48,139 nucleotides of DNA, from positions 1 through 48,139 of the forward strand of contig CANJHI010000021.1 in the NCBI GenBank assembly GCA_947474005.1. The letters run 5' to 3'. A model generated the notes under the pieces. It saw only the letters and a program-made list of their open reading frames with translations. It made no database searches and had not been told where the DNA came from. The first letter of the stretch is position 1; each line of letters opens with the position of its first letter. Of the stretch, positions 24,456 through 32,882 are shown in pieces. The translations under genes and the position numbers were made by a program. The stretch is from Alphaproteobacteria bacterium. Its GTDB lineage: Bacteria > Pseudomonadota > Alphaproteobacteria > Reyranellales > Reyranellaceae.

Positions 24456-25256
24456 ATGCGTCCGTTTGTGAGTTTCGTCTCCACGCTTGCACTGCTGTCA
24501 CCCGCTCTCCTGTGGTCCGGCGAGGCCGCGGCCGAGATCATGCCGCATCGCGCCGAATATGTGCTGCGCCTGGGCCCGGCCGCCAATGCGCCGCGTATTG
24601 GCACGGCCGTGCATGATCTCACCCAGGATTGCGCCGGCTGGCACCTCAAGCGCGACATCAGGACCGAGATCGCGCTCACCGCCTCGTGGAAGATGAGCCT
24701 GGCCTCCAAGCTCGACAGCAAGGAGACGCGCAACGCCTTTCGCTACGGCATCGTGCAGACCCAGAACGGCAACCCGCGCGAGATCAAGGGCCGGGTCCAG
24801 CGCCAGGCGGGCGAGCTGCGCGCCGAAGTGGTCGCGGCCGGCAACCCGCCCAACCAGTTCGCGCTGCCGCCGCCCACGTTGCTGCCGACGGCGGCCATTG
24901 CCCACCTGGTCGACCGGCTGAACGCCGGCGCCGCGTCGTTCCCCGCCATGATGTTCGACGCCGAGGTGATCGGCGATGCCTTCCTGATCGAGGTCACGGA
25001 GCAGGACAAGGCGGCGGTGCGCAGCGCCCGCCCTGCCGACAGACCGGTGGCCTTGCCCAAGGGCAAATCCTGGCCGGTGTTCATGAACTTTACCCGCGGC
25101 CGGCAGCAGGACCAGAAGCCGCTGTTTTCGGTCAGTGCCCTGGTGTTCGACAACGGCGTGCTCGACCGGCTGACGGTCGACACCGGCCTGCTGTCGGTCA
25201 CCGCCGACCTCGCGAGCCTGGAAATGCACAAAGTGCCGGTGTGTCCTAGGTCTTAA
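24456..25256 (+). CDS. eipB: cell-envelope integrity protein EipB (DUF1849)
   Basis: 266 residues with a signal peptide at about 1-26 (MRPFVSFVSTLALLSPALLW, cleavage near GEAAAE). The mature N-terminus IMPHRAEYVLRL, the strand WKMSLASKLDSKETRN and the near-terminal EMHKVPVC follow the EipB/DUF1849 pattern. Cys59 (QDCAGW) and Cys263 (PVCPRS) are placed to form the long-range disulfide known in Brucella EipB. EipB is a periplasmic beta-spiral protein required for envelope integrity in alphaproteobacteria. The ATG at 24456 was chosen because the signal peptide starts there; an upstream ATG at 24408 adds 16 charged residues. Confidence 0.82.
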   Translation: MRPFVSFVSTLALLSPALLWSGEAAAEIMPHRAEYVLRLGPAANAPRIGTAVHDLTQDCAGWHLKRDIRTEIALTASWKMSLASKLDSKETRNAFRYGIVQTQNGNPREIKGRVQRQAGELRAEVVAAGNPPNQFALPPPTLLPTAAIAHLVDRLNAGAASFPAMMFDAEVIGDAFLIEVTEQDKAAVRSARPADRPVALPKGKSWPVFMNFTRGRQQDQKPLFSVSALVFDNGVLDRLTVDTGLLSVTADLASLEMHKVPVCPRS

Positions 25257-25264
25257 GCTCAAAC

Positions 25265-25323
25265 GGACCGCGGGCCTCCAGGCCCGCATCATGAGGATGA
25301 GCGGGCCTGGAGGCCCGCGGTCC
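25265..25323. repeat. 23-bp perfect palindrome, copy 1 (upstream of photolyase gene)
   Basis: Two perfect 23-bp arms (25265-25287 and 25301-25323, each starting or ending with GGACCGCGGGCC) are separated by 13 bases. The arms match the element at 26794-26850 closely. It lies between the eipB stop and the photolyase start. It looks like a REP/BIME-type or small MITE-like element. As RNA it would form a very stable hairpin, but no T-run follows. Confidence 0.75.
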
Positions 25324-25373
25324 CATGAAATCGACCCAGTGATCCACCCCGTCCTCCCCACCGTATGCCGACC

Positions 25374-26780
25374 ATGTCGGCATCGATCGTCTGGTTTCGC
25401 AACGACCTCCGCCTGGCGGACAATCCCGCGCTCATCGCCGCGCTCGGCTCCGGCCGGCCCGTGGTGCCGGTCTATGTACTGGACGCGGAAACCGAGGGCG
25501 TGCGGGCTCCGGGGGCGGCCTCGCGCTGGTGGCTGCACCACAGCCTCGCGTCGCTCGACGCCTCGCTGCGCGCGCTGGGCTCGCGGCTGGTCCTGCGGCG
25601 CGGCCCTGCCGAGGCCGCGATCACCGAGCTGGCGGCGGCGTGCGACGCCCGGTCGGTCTACTGGAACCGCGTCTACGACCAGGGTACGCGCGAGCGCGAC
25701 GCGCGGCTGAAACAATCCTTCACCGCCCGCGGCGTGATCGCCGAGAGCCACAAGGCCAACCTGCTGGTCGAGCCGTGGGAAGTGGCGACCCAGGCCGGCC
25801 AGCCGTTCAAGGTCTTCACCTCGTTCTGGCGCGCCTGCCGCGCCCTCAAGTCGCCCACGGCGCCCCTGCCGGCACCCAAATTGCTGCCAGCGCCGCGCGC
25901 CTGGCCCGACAGCGACAAGCTCTCGGACTGGCGACTGCTGCCGACCGCGCCGGATTGGGCCGGCGGCATGCGCGCGAGCTGGACGCCGGGCGAAGCGGCG
26001 GCGGCGCGGCGGCTCACGGATTTCCTCGACGATGCGCTGGCCCGCTACCGCCAGGCGCGCGACCTGCCCGCAGTCGAGGGCACCTCGCGCCTGTCGCCGC
26101 ATCTTGCCTTCGGCGAGATCAGCCCGCGCCAGATCTGGCGGGCGGCCACCGGCCTCGGCCATTCCGCCGCGGTCGAGAAATTCCTGGCCGAGCTGGGCTG
26201 GCGCGAATTCGCCTACAATCTCCTGTTCCATTTCGGCGACCTGGCGCAGCGCAACTTCCGGCCCGAGTTCGACGTCTTTCCGTGGCAGGAAGCCGGCGAC
26301 GCGCTGGAAGCCTGGCGGCGCGGCCGCACCGGCTATCCGATCGTCGATGCCGGCATGCGCGAATTGTGGACGACCGGCTGGATGCACAATCGCGTGCGCA
26401 TGATCACGGCGTCGTTCCTCACCAAGGATCTGTTGATCGACTGGCGCGCGGGCGAGCGCTGGTTCTGGGACACGCTGGTCGACGCCGATCCGGCCAATAA
26501 CGCCACCGGCTGGCAATGGGTGGCGGGCTCCGGCGCCGATGCCGCCCCCTATTTCCGCATCTTCAATCCCGTGCTGCAGGGCGAGAAGTTCGATCCCAGC
26601 GGCGACTATGTGCGCCGCTGGATCCCCGAGCTCGCGAGCCTGCCGGCCGACACCATCCACCGGCCGTGGACCGCCAAGCAGCCGCTGCCGCCGGAGATCT
26701 ATCCCGCCCGCCTCGTCGACCACGCCGCCGCCCGCGAGCGCGCGCTCGAGGCTTTCCGCACGCTCAGGCGAAGCGCTTAG
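25374..26780 (+). CDS. phrB: deoxyribodipyrimidine photolyase (cryptochrome/photolyase family)
   Basis: 468 residues. The N-terminal antenna-binding domain begins MSASIVWFRNDLRLADNPAL. The C-terminal FAD-binding domain carries the class signatures TTGWMHNRVRM, WFWDTLVDADPANNATGWQW and GSGADAAPYFRIFNP at about 363-399. The enzyme uses blue light and reduced FAD to split cyclobutane pyrimidine dimers. ATG codons at 25365 and 25374 are both possible starts, and no ribosome site is evident for either. The gene is bracketed by two near-identical palindromes and precedes a lipid-modification operon that resembles a singlet-oxygen-induced set in Rhodobacter. Confidence 0.9.
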   Translation: MSASIVWFRNDLRLADNPALIAALGSGRPVVPVYVLDAETEGVRAPGAASRWWLHHSLASLDASLRALGSRLVLRRGPAEAAITELAAACDARSVYWNRVYDQGTRERDARLKQSFTARGVIAESHKANLLVEPWEVATQAGQPFKVFTSFWRACRALKSPTAPLPAPKLLPAPRAWPDSDKLSDWRLLPTAPDWAGGMRASWTPGEAAAARRLTDFLDDALARYRQARDLPAVEGTSRLSPHLAFGEISPRQIWRAATGLGHSAAVEKFLAELGWREFAYNLLFHFGDLAQRNFRPEFDVFPWQEAGDALEAWRRGRTGYPIVDAGMRELWTTGWMHNRVRMITASFLTKDLLIDWRAGERWFWDTLVDADPANNATGWQWVAGSGADAAPYFRIFNPVLQGEKFDPSGDYVRRWIPELASLPADTIHRPWTAKQPLPPEIYPARLVDHAAARERALEAFRTLRRSA

Positions 26781-26793
26781 CTCATATTCATAT

Positions 26794-26850
26794 GGACCGC
26801 GGGCCTCCGGCCTGCGTCATGATCATGAGCGGGCCGGAGGCCCGCGGTCC
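26794..26850. repeat. palindrome, copy 2 (downstream of photolyase gene)
   Basis: Arms of 22 bp (26794-26815 and 26829-26850) pair with one mismatch around a 13-base spacer (gtcatgatcatga). The sequence is nearly identical to the copy at 25265-25323. Together the two copies flank the photolyase gene. No T-run follows, so a simple intrinsic terminator is unlikely. Confidence 0.75.
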
Positions 26851-26923
26851 GGAAGAGCATGAACCATAAATCCACTCGGGCTCACCCGACGTATCACTGA
26901 GGAACGTCAGGGAGTTGTCGCGC

Positions 26924-28303
26924 ATGAAGATCGCCGTCGTTGGTGCCGGTGTTGCCGGGCTGGGTGCTGCCTGGCTGCTGAGCCGCAAGCACGAGGTTGT
27001 GATCTACGAGCGCGAGGATCGGTTCGGCGGGCATTCCTGCACGGTCGACGCGCCAGTCCCCGGCGGCACGCGCGCGGTCGACGTCGGCTTCATCGTGTTC
27101 AACGAGCGCAACTATCCCAACCTGGTCGCCCTGCTCGACCATCTGGGCGTGCCGACCGAGAACTCCGACATGTCGTTCGCCGTCAGCCTCGACGAGGGAC
27201 GGTTCGAATACGGCAGCTCGTTCACGGGCTACTTCGGCCAGCGGCGCAACGTCGTGCGGCCATCTTTCCTGCGCATGACCCACGACATCCTGCGCTTCAA
27301 CCGCCTCGCACCACGGCTGCTCGAGGAGTGCGAGAACCTCGACTTCACCATCGGCAATTTCATCGACGACGCGGGCTTCAGCCGAGCTTTCCGCGACCGC
27401 TACCTGGTGCCGATGGCGTCGTGCATCTGGTCGACGCCGATGGGCCGCATGCTCGACTATCCGGCGCAGAGCTTCGTACGCTTTTTCAACAACCACGGGC
27501 TTCTCACCATCGGCCCCCAGCTGCAGTGGCGCACGGTGAGTGGCGGCAGCCGATCCTATGTCGAGCGCATCGCCACGCCGCTGCGCGCGCGGGCGCGGCT
27601 GGCGACACCGGCACGCGCGATCCGCCGTGGGCCGCCCGGCGCCGGGTTGGGTGTAGAAGTGCGCGACGCTTCGGGCCACTGGGACCGCTTCGACAAGATC
27701 GTACTGGCCTGCCATGCCGACCAGGCGCTGGCGCTGCTGGAGGATGCCGACGCACCCGAACGCGACTTGCTCGGCTGCTTCGCCTACTCCTCGAACGAGG
27801 TCTGGCTGCACGGCGATTTGTCCCTGATGCCGAAGCGGCGCAGTGTCTGGTCGAGTTGGAACTACGTGGCTGACCGCAGCTCCGACGATATGAGGGCTGG
27901 GGAGCAGGCCGTGAGCGTGACCTACTGGATGAACCGGCTGCAAAACCTGCCGGACGAGACACCGCTGTTCGTCTCGGTCAATCCCGGCCGCACGCCGCTG
28001 CCGTCCGCGGCCTACGCGCGCTTCGCCTTCGACCATCCGATGTACGACGCCGCCGCGATCCGGGCGCAGCGCGGCCTGCATGCGATCCAGGGCGTGCGCG
28101 ACACCTATTTCTGCGGCAGCTACTGCGGCTACGGCTTCCACGAGGATGCGCTGTCGGCCGGCCTCGACGTCGCCGAACAGTTGGATGTTCGTCGCCCCTG
28201 GCCGCGACCCGACGAGCACCGCCGCATCGGCGACCCGCCGCGCGTCGTCGCCGACCGGCCGATGATCGAGCCGATCCCCCTGCCGGTCGCGGCGCGGACG
28301 TGA
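26924..28303 (+). CDS. FAD-dependent amine-oxidase-like oxidoreductase of the lipid cluster
   Basis: 459 residues. The dinucleotide-binding motif VGAGVAGLGAAW is at 6-17 and is followed by YEREDRFGGHS. The C-terminal FAD-contact segment is GSYCGYGFHEDALSAGLDVA. This subfamily (NAD/FAD-binding, COG2907) is nearly always next to DUF1365 and a cyclopropane-synthase homologue. In Rhodobacter sphaeroides the homologous genes belong to the RpoE/ChrR singlet-oxygen response and are connected with modified, including furan, fatty acids. The ATG at 26924 has a GGGAG site. Its TGA overlaps the GTG start proposed for the DUF1365 gene. The exact reaction is not assigned. Confidence 0.82.
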   Translation: MKIAVVGAGVAGLGAAWLLSRKHEVVIYEREDRFGGHSCTVDAPVPGGTRAVDVGFIVFNERNYPNLVALLDHLGVPTENSDMSFAVSLDEGRFEYGSSFTGYFGQRRNVVRPSFLRMTHDILRFNRLAPRLLEECENLDFTIGNFIDDAGFSRAFRDRYLVPMASCIWSTPMGRMLDYPAQSFVRFFNNHGLLTIGPQLQWRTVSGGSRSYVERIATPLRARARLATPARAIRRGPPGAGLGVEVRDASGHWDRFDKIVLACHADQALALLEDADAPERDLLGCFAYSSNEVWLHGDLSLMPKRRSVWSSWNYVADRSSDDMRAGEQAVSVTYWMNRLQNLPDETPLFVSVNPGRTPLPSAAYARFAFDHPMYDAAAIRAQRGLHAIQGVRDTYFCGSYCGYGFHEDALSAGLDVAEQLDVRRPWPRPDEHRRIGDPPRVVADRPMIEPIPLPVAART

Positions 28304-29184
28304 TTGCTCTCGCCCCCCTCCGCCCCCTTGCGGGGGCACCTCCCCCGATGACGGGGGAGGAGTTTGTTTCTCCTCCCCCGCTTGCGGGGGAGGTGGCCGA
28401 AGGCCGGAGGGGGGCGGCCTCAGCCGCACACACCCTCATCGCCGCCACCGTCGTGCACCGTCGGCTACGACCGCGTGAACACGCCTTTCGTTACCGCGTC
28501 GCCTATCTCTGTCTCGATCTCGGTGCGCTTGATGCGGCATCAGGGCGCTGGCTGAAACTCGACGGACCCGGCCTCGTCTCCTTCCGGCGCGCCGATCACG
28601 GCGGGCGCGACGGCGGCGACCTCCAGTCATGGCTGCGGGAAATCCTCGTGGAGCACGGCGTCGGCGCGGTCTGTGACGGCGAGGTTACGCTGATGACCAT
28701 GCCGCGCATGCTGGGCTACGTGTTCAATCCGGTGAGTTTCTGGTTCTGCCGCGACCGGGCGGGTGCGCTGCGGGCGGTGCTGTGCGCGGTCAACAACACC
28801 TTCGGCGAAAGCCATTGTTACCTCGTCCATCACGACGATCAGCGCCCCATCGAACCAGAGGCCTGGCTGGGCGGCCGCAAGGTCTTCCACGTCTCGCCGT
28901 TCCTGCCGGTCGAGGGAGATTACCGGTTCCGGTTCCGGCTGGACGGAAAAATCGCCCATGTCGACGTCAACTATCACGACGCCCAGGGGTTGATGCTGGC
29001 GACGTCGGTCGGCGGCCGGCGCGAGCCGCTGACGGACGGTGCCGTGCTGCGCCGCTTCCTGGGGAACCCGACCATGACCCTGGGCGTCGTGCTGAGAATC
29101 CACTGGCAGGCCTTGCAACTCTGGCGAAAGCGGGCGAGATTTTATCGCAAGCCCGTCCCGCCTTCGCAGCTCGTGAGCCGCTGA
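28300..29184 (+). CDS. DUF1365 family protein with repeat-derived N-terminus
   Basis: 294 residues if translation starts at the GTG at 28300 that overlaps the preceding stop (GTGA). The conserved DUF1365 part begins near residue 52 (VHRRLRPREHAFRYRVAYL) and continues with MPRMLGYVFNPVSFWFCRD, NNTFGESHCYLV and NPTMTLGVVLRIHWQAL. Residues of about 5-39 are encoded by a palindromic element (28311-28416) and are Pro/Gly-rich low-complexity. An alternative GTG start at 28453 would give a normal family N-terminus without the repeat. DUF1365 proteins accompany cyclopropane-synthase-like methyltransferases in lipid modification. No signal peptide is seen. Confidence 0.8.
   Translation: MIALAPLRPLAGAPPPMTGEEFVSPPPLAGEVAEGRRGAASAAHTLIAATVVHRRLRPREHAFRYRVAYLCLDLGALDAASGRWLKLDGPGLVSFRRADHGGRDGGDLQSWLREILVEHGVGAVCDGEVTLMTMPRMLGYVFNPVSFWFCRDRAGALRAVLCAVNNTFGESHCYLVHHDDQRPIEPEAWLGGRKVFHVSPFLPVEGDYRFRFRLDGKIAHVDVNYHDAQGLMLATSVGGRREPLTDGAVLRRFLGNPTMTLGVVLRIHWQALQLWRKRARFYRKPVPPSQLVSR
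28311..28416. repeat. palindromic element at the 5' end of the DUF1365 gene
   Basis: Perfect 12-bp outer arms (CGCCCCCCTCCG at 28311-28322 and its complement at 28405-28416) enclose three C-run/G-run hairpins. The architecture is the same as that of the element at 43864-43966. It lies directly after the preceding stop and reads through in the DUF1365 frame. Confidence 0.7.
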
Positions 29185-29188
29185 CCTC

Positions 29189-30361
29189 ATGTCATTCGCC
29201 GCCCGCTTCGTCCTCAAGTCTCTCGCCCGCCTCTCCGTTGGCCGGCTGACCGTACGGCTTCCGGACGGCACGACGTGCTACTTTGGCCCCGAGGGTGCGG
29301 AACGCCAGGCTGTGATCGAGATCAAGGACTGGCGCTTCTTCCGCCGCGTACTGCTCGACGGCGACATCGGCTTCGCCGAGTCCTACATGGATGGTCTCTG
29401 TGACTCGCCCGACCTGCCGGAGCTCCTGTCGCTGCTCACCGACAACGAAAGGTCCCTGGGGCGCGTCACGCGCACCAACGCCTTTCACAACCTCCTGCTG
29501 AAGCTGCTGCACCGGCGGCACGACAATTCGCGCGCAGGTTCCAAGCGCAACATCCATGCCCATTACGATCTCGGCAACGAGTTCTACGGCCTGTGGCTCG
29601 ATCCGACGATGACCTATTCGTCCGCGCTCTACGAGGGCGCGGAAGGCCAGGCGCTCGAGGCGGCGCAGACCGCCAAGTACGAGCGCATCCTGAACCAGCT
29701 CGGCGCCCGGCAGGGCGACAGCATCCTCGAGATCGGCTGCGGCTGGGGCGGCTTCGCGGAAACGGCGGCGCGGCGCGGCATGCGGGTGACCGGCGTCACC
29801 ATCTCGCGCGAGCAGCTCGAATACGCCCAGGCCCGCCTGCAGCGCGCCGGCCTCGCCGACCGCGTCGATCTGCAGTTCCGCGACTACCGGGACATCCAGG
29901 GCAAATACGACCATATCGTCTCGATCGAGATGATCGAGGCCGTGGGCGAGCGCTACTGGCCGGATTACTTTGCCGCCCTGAAACGCCATTCGGTCCCAGG
30001 GGGCTCGGCGATCGTCCAGGCGATCGTGATCGCCGACGACCTGTTCGAGGGCTATCGCCGTCATCCAGACTTCATACAGACCTATGTCTTTCCCGGCGGC
30101 ATGCTGCTGTCGCCGTCCAGTCTGCGCGAGCAATGCAGACGGGCCGGGCTCAAGGTCGCCGAGGCCTATAGTTTCGGACTGGACTATGCGCGCACCCTGG
30201 AGACCTGGCTCGGCCGTTTCGACCGGGTCGCCGACCAGGTGTCCAAGCTCGGATTCGACGAGCGTTTTCGCCGGATGTGGCGTTATTACCTCGCCTATTG
30301 TGCCGCAGGCTTCAAGACGCGCCGGACGGACGTATTGCAGGCACACTTCAAGCATATATAA
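29189..30361 (+). CDS. cyclopropane-fatty-acyl-phospholipid synthase family SAM methyltransferase
   Basis: 390 residues. Family landmarks are HAHYDLGNEFYGLWLDPTM, the SAM-binding ILEIGCGWGGFAETAARRG, VSIEMIEAVGERYWPDYF and TYVFPGGMLLSP. The enzyme transfers a methylene or methyl group from S-adenosylmethionine to a double bond of a membrane phospholipid acyl chain. Products in this subfamily may be cyclopropane, methylated or furan-precursor acyl chains. The gene starts 4 bp after the DUF1365 stop and is in one operon with the FAD oxidoreductase. The operon context favours a photooxidative-stress lipid enzyme over housekeeping cfa, so no symbol is given. Confidence 0.87.
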   Translation: MSFAARFVLKSLARLSVGRLTVRLPDGTTCYFGPEGAERQAVIEIKDWRFFRRVLLDGDIGFAESYMDGLCDSPDLPELLSLLTDNERSLGRVTRTNAFHNLLLKLLHRRHDNSRAGSKRNIHAHYDLGNEFYGLWLDPTMTYSSALYEGAEGQALEAAQTAKYERILNQLGARQGDSILEIGCGWGGFAETAARRGMRVTGVTISREQLEYAQARLQRAGLADRVDLQFRDYRDIQGKYDHIVSIEMIEAVGERYWPDYFAALKRHSVPGGSAIVQAIVIADDLFEGYRRHPDFIQTYVFPGGMLLSPSSLREQCRRAGLKVAEAYSFGLDYARTLETWLGRFDRVADQVSKLGFDERFRRMWRYYLAYCAAGFKTRRTDVLQAHFKHI

Positions 30362-30373
30362 CTGTCGGCAACG

Positions 30374-31783
30374 ATGGGGCGCGCCAAGCTGCCCCGAAGA
30401 CAGGAAGGCTTACGGGTGGACGCAGGATCGACCGGGCACGGCACCGCCGCGCCGGTAAAAGTGAAGTTCGACCGTCTGGTCGCCTACTCGACCCTGCAAC
30501 TGCCGCTCGCCATGGCGGCGCTGCCGGTCGTGCTGAACGTCAGCCACTTCTACGGCGAAGTGCTGAAACTCTCGTTCGGCATCATGGGCGCGATCTTCAT
30601 CTTTGCCCGCATCGTCGATGCCATCCAGGATCCGATCATCGGCGTGATCAGCGACCGCTTCACACGTCGCGGCAAGCGCGGCCGGCTCACCTTCGTCGCT
30701 TTGATGACCCCGCTCCTCGGCGCCGGCTTCTACATGCTCTTCGATCCGCCTGACTCGATCATCGGCGACCACAATCTGATGGCGTTCTGGCTGCTGGCCG
30801 CCCTGCTGCTGGTCCATCTCGGCTATTCCGGCGTGTCGATCAGCTACCATGCCCACGGCGCCGAACTGTCGGACGACTACAACGAGCGGACCAAGGTGAC
30901 GGTCGGCCGCGAGGTGTTCGGCTTGCTCGGCATGACGCTGGCCGTCGTGCTGCCGACCTATCTCACCGCCAAGCTGGGCGAGAGCCAGGGCTACGCGATG
31001 CTGGGGCTGCTCTTCCTGCCCATCCTGATCGTGCTGTCGGCGCCCACGATGATATGGGCCGGGCCGTCCGTTCATCCGCCGGTCACCCATGCCAATCGCA
31101 ACATCTTCGTCACCTTCTTCCAGCCGCTGAAGAACCGGCTGTTCCGCCGCCTCCTGCTGGTCTTCGTCGTCAATGGCGCGGCGCTGGGCGTCGCCGTGAC
31201 GGTGATGCTGTTCTACGTCGAGCATGTGCTGAAGGGCGGCAAGCTGCAGGCCGGCATCATCCTGCTCACCTATTTCATTTCCGGCGCCGCCAGCGTGCCG
31301 CTGTGGCTGCTGCTGTCGCGCCGCCTCAGCAAGGCCGCCGCCTGGTTCATCGGCATGGTGCTCACTGCCGTCGCCATGAGTCTCGCGATCTTCATCGGAC
31401 CCGGCGACTTCTACTGGTTCCTGATCATCTCCGTGATCACCGGGATGGGCATCGGCGCCGACTATGGCTTGCCGCCGTCGATCCTGGCCGACGTGATCAA
31501 CGCCCAGGAGGGCGGCGATTCCAAGGGCAAGACCGGCACCTACTTCGGCCTGTGGGCGCTCTCGACCAAGCTCGCGACCGCGCTCGGCGCGGCGGGCTCG
31601 CTGCCGGTGGCGGCCTGGCTGGGCTTCAATCCGGCCAAGGGCAGCTACGACACCACGGCGCTGATGATCGTCTACATCGTGCTGCCGGTGACGATCAAAA
31701 TCTGCGCCGCGCTGCTGCTGTGGTTCATCCGCATCGAGGCCGAACGCGGCTCGGTGCGGCAGGAGCTGACCGGCCGCGCGTAA
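30374..31783 (+). CDS. GPH-family (glycoside-pentoside-hexuronide:cation) MFS transporter
   Basis: 469 residues with about twelve membrane spans. The GPH signatures are RIVDAIQDPIIGVISDRFTRRGKRGR (helix 2-3 loop) and the mid-protein YYVE-like FYVEHVLKGG. The start at 30374 gives a hydrophilic N-terminus of about 35 residues; a later start cannot be excluded. In Rhodobacter-type clusters a GPH transporter also follows the cyclopropane-synthase homologue. Its substrate there may be a lipid precursor rather than a sugar, which is inference. It ends 3 bp before the convergent DUF1501 gene. Confidence 0.85.
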   Translation: MGRAKLPRRQEGLRVDAGSTGHGTAAPVKVKFDRLVAYSTLQLPLAMAALPVVLNVSHFYGEVLKLSFGIMGAIFIFARIVDAIQDPIIGVISDRFTRRGKRGRLTFVALMTPLLGAGFYMLFDPPDSIIGDHNLMAFWLLAALLLVHLGYSGVSISYHAHGAELSDDYNERTKVTVGREVFGLLGMTLAVVLPTYLTAKLGESQGYAMLGLLFLPILIVLSAPTMIWAGPSVHPPVTHANRNIFVTFFQPLKNRLFRRLLLVFVVNGAALGVAVTVMLFYVEHVLKGGKLQAGIILLTYFISGAASVPLWLLLSRRLSKAAAWFIGMVLTAVAMSLAIFIGPGDFYWFLIISVITGMGIGADYGLPPSILADVINAQEGGDSKGKTGTYFGLWALSTKLATALGAAGSLPVAAWLGFNPAKGSYDTTALMIVYIVLPVTIKICAALLLWFIRIEAERGSVRQELTGRA

Positions 31784-31786
31784 TCG

Positions 31787-32872
31787 CTACGCCGCGAGAA
31801 AGTCCAGTCGCTGTGGCTGGCGCAGGCCGAAGTCGCGCTGCAGGCCCCAGCAGCCTTGCGCCACCGACGCGAAGACGCTGCGGAAATCGACGGTGTGCTT
31901 GAGGTCGCCGTCCTGCAGATCGGCGAGCGACGGGTAGACACCGTAGAGGCCGCCCTTCACGCCGCCACCCAGGATGAACTGCGGCGCCGCCGAGCCGTGA
32001 TCGGTGCCGCCGCTGGCGTTGGGCCGCACGCGCCGGCCGAATTCCGAATAGGTCATCACCAGCACGTCGTCCCACCGGCCGGCGGCCATGAGGTTCTTGC
32101 GCAGAAGCGCGAGATTTGCCGCCAGCACGCCCAGCAGCCGCTCGTGCGGCGGCGTCTGATTGGCGTGGGTATCGAAGCCGCCCATCGCCACCTTGATGGC
32201 GAGCACCGGCACGCGTGCCGCGACAAGGCGCGTCGCGAGATCGAGCTGGCGGCCGAGACCGGTTTCCTGGCCGTAGGCGAAGGCCGGCTGCGGCGTCTCG
32301 TGCAGTCTGTCGCGCAAACCCACCGCGGCGGCATTGACCTCGTGGCGCACGGCCAGGAGATGACGCAGCGCCGGATTACCGTCGTCGGTCCTGTCGGGCA
32401 TGGTCTTCATCGCCTGCGCCTGGCGCAGGAAGTTCTCGGCGTCCTGCATCACGATCGTGCGCAGTGACGGGCCGGTCAGCGGCACCGAGTTGGTGTCGAC
32501 CACGATGCCGTCGACGCCGGCACCTTTGGGAACCACCACACCCTGGAAAGCCTGGGCAATCCAACCTTCGCTCAGCGTCTGGCTCGACGCCGACGCGGTG
32601 TCCCAGATCTCGATGGAACGGAAGTGCGAGCGGTTCTGGTAGGGATAGCCGACGCCTTGGAGGATCGCGAGATCTCCGGCTTTCCACGAGTCCATCAGCG
32701 GCTCGAGCTTGTCGTGCAGCCCGACGCGCTCGTCGAGCTGCAGCGTGCGCTCGCGCGGCAGCGCGATATCTCCGCGCAGTTCGCGATACTTCGGATCGGC
32801 GTACGGGATGACGGTGTTCAGCCCGTCATTGCCGCCCCTGAGTTCGACCAGGATGAGGATGCGTGATGCCAT
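31787..32872 (-). CDS. DUF1501 family protein lacking its own signal peptide
   Basis: 361 residues. It starts directly with ILILVELRGGNDGLNTVIPY, the core strand of DUF1501, and continues with LLEGVGYPYQ-like AILQGVGYPYQNRSHFRS, VKVAMGGFDTHANQ-like AIKVAMGGFDTHANQTPPH and MTYSEFGRRVRPNASGGTDHG. These belong to the alkaline-phosphatase/sulfatase-like fold. Most DUF1501 proteins carry a Tat signal. Here a strong ribosome site (tgaggaggcgatc) fixes the start at 32872 and leaves no room for one. The DUF1800 partner gene 10 bp upstream does have a Tat signal. Function is unknown. Confidence 0.85.
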   Translation of the reverse strand: MASRILILVELRGGNDGLNTVIPYADPKYRELRGDIALPRERTLQLDERVGLHDKLEPLMDSWKAGDLAILQGVGYPYQNRSHFRSIEIWDTASASSQTLSEGWIAQAFQGVVVPKGAGVDGIVVDTNSVPLTGPSLRTIVMQDAENFLRQAQAMKTMPDRTDDGNPALRHLLAVRHEVNAAAVGLRDRLHETPQPAFAYGQETGLGRQLDLATRLVAARVPVLAIKVAMGGFDTHANQTPPHERLLGVLAANLALLRKNLMAAGRWDDVLVMTYSEFGRRVRPNASGGTDHGSAAPQFILGGGVKGGLYGVYPSLADLQDGDLKHTVDFRSVFASVAQGCWGLQRDFGLRQPQRLDFLAA

Positions 32873-32882
32873 GATCGCCTCC

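Noticed and set aside
25340-25369. TGATCC followed after 18 bp by TATGCC upstream of the photolyase gene, resembling an RpoE/ChrR-type ECF promoter
   Set aside because: The -10 element would overlap the start codon, so the transcript would begin inside the gene. The match to the consensus is also recalled only roughly.
24498-26723. A 741-codon minus-strand open frame over eipB and the photolyase gene
   Set aside because: Its translation is low-complexity and antisense to two clear gene families, and it crosses the palindrome.
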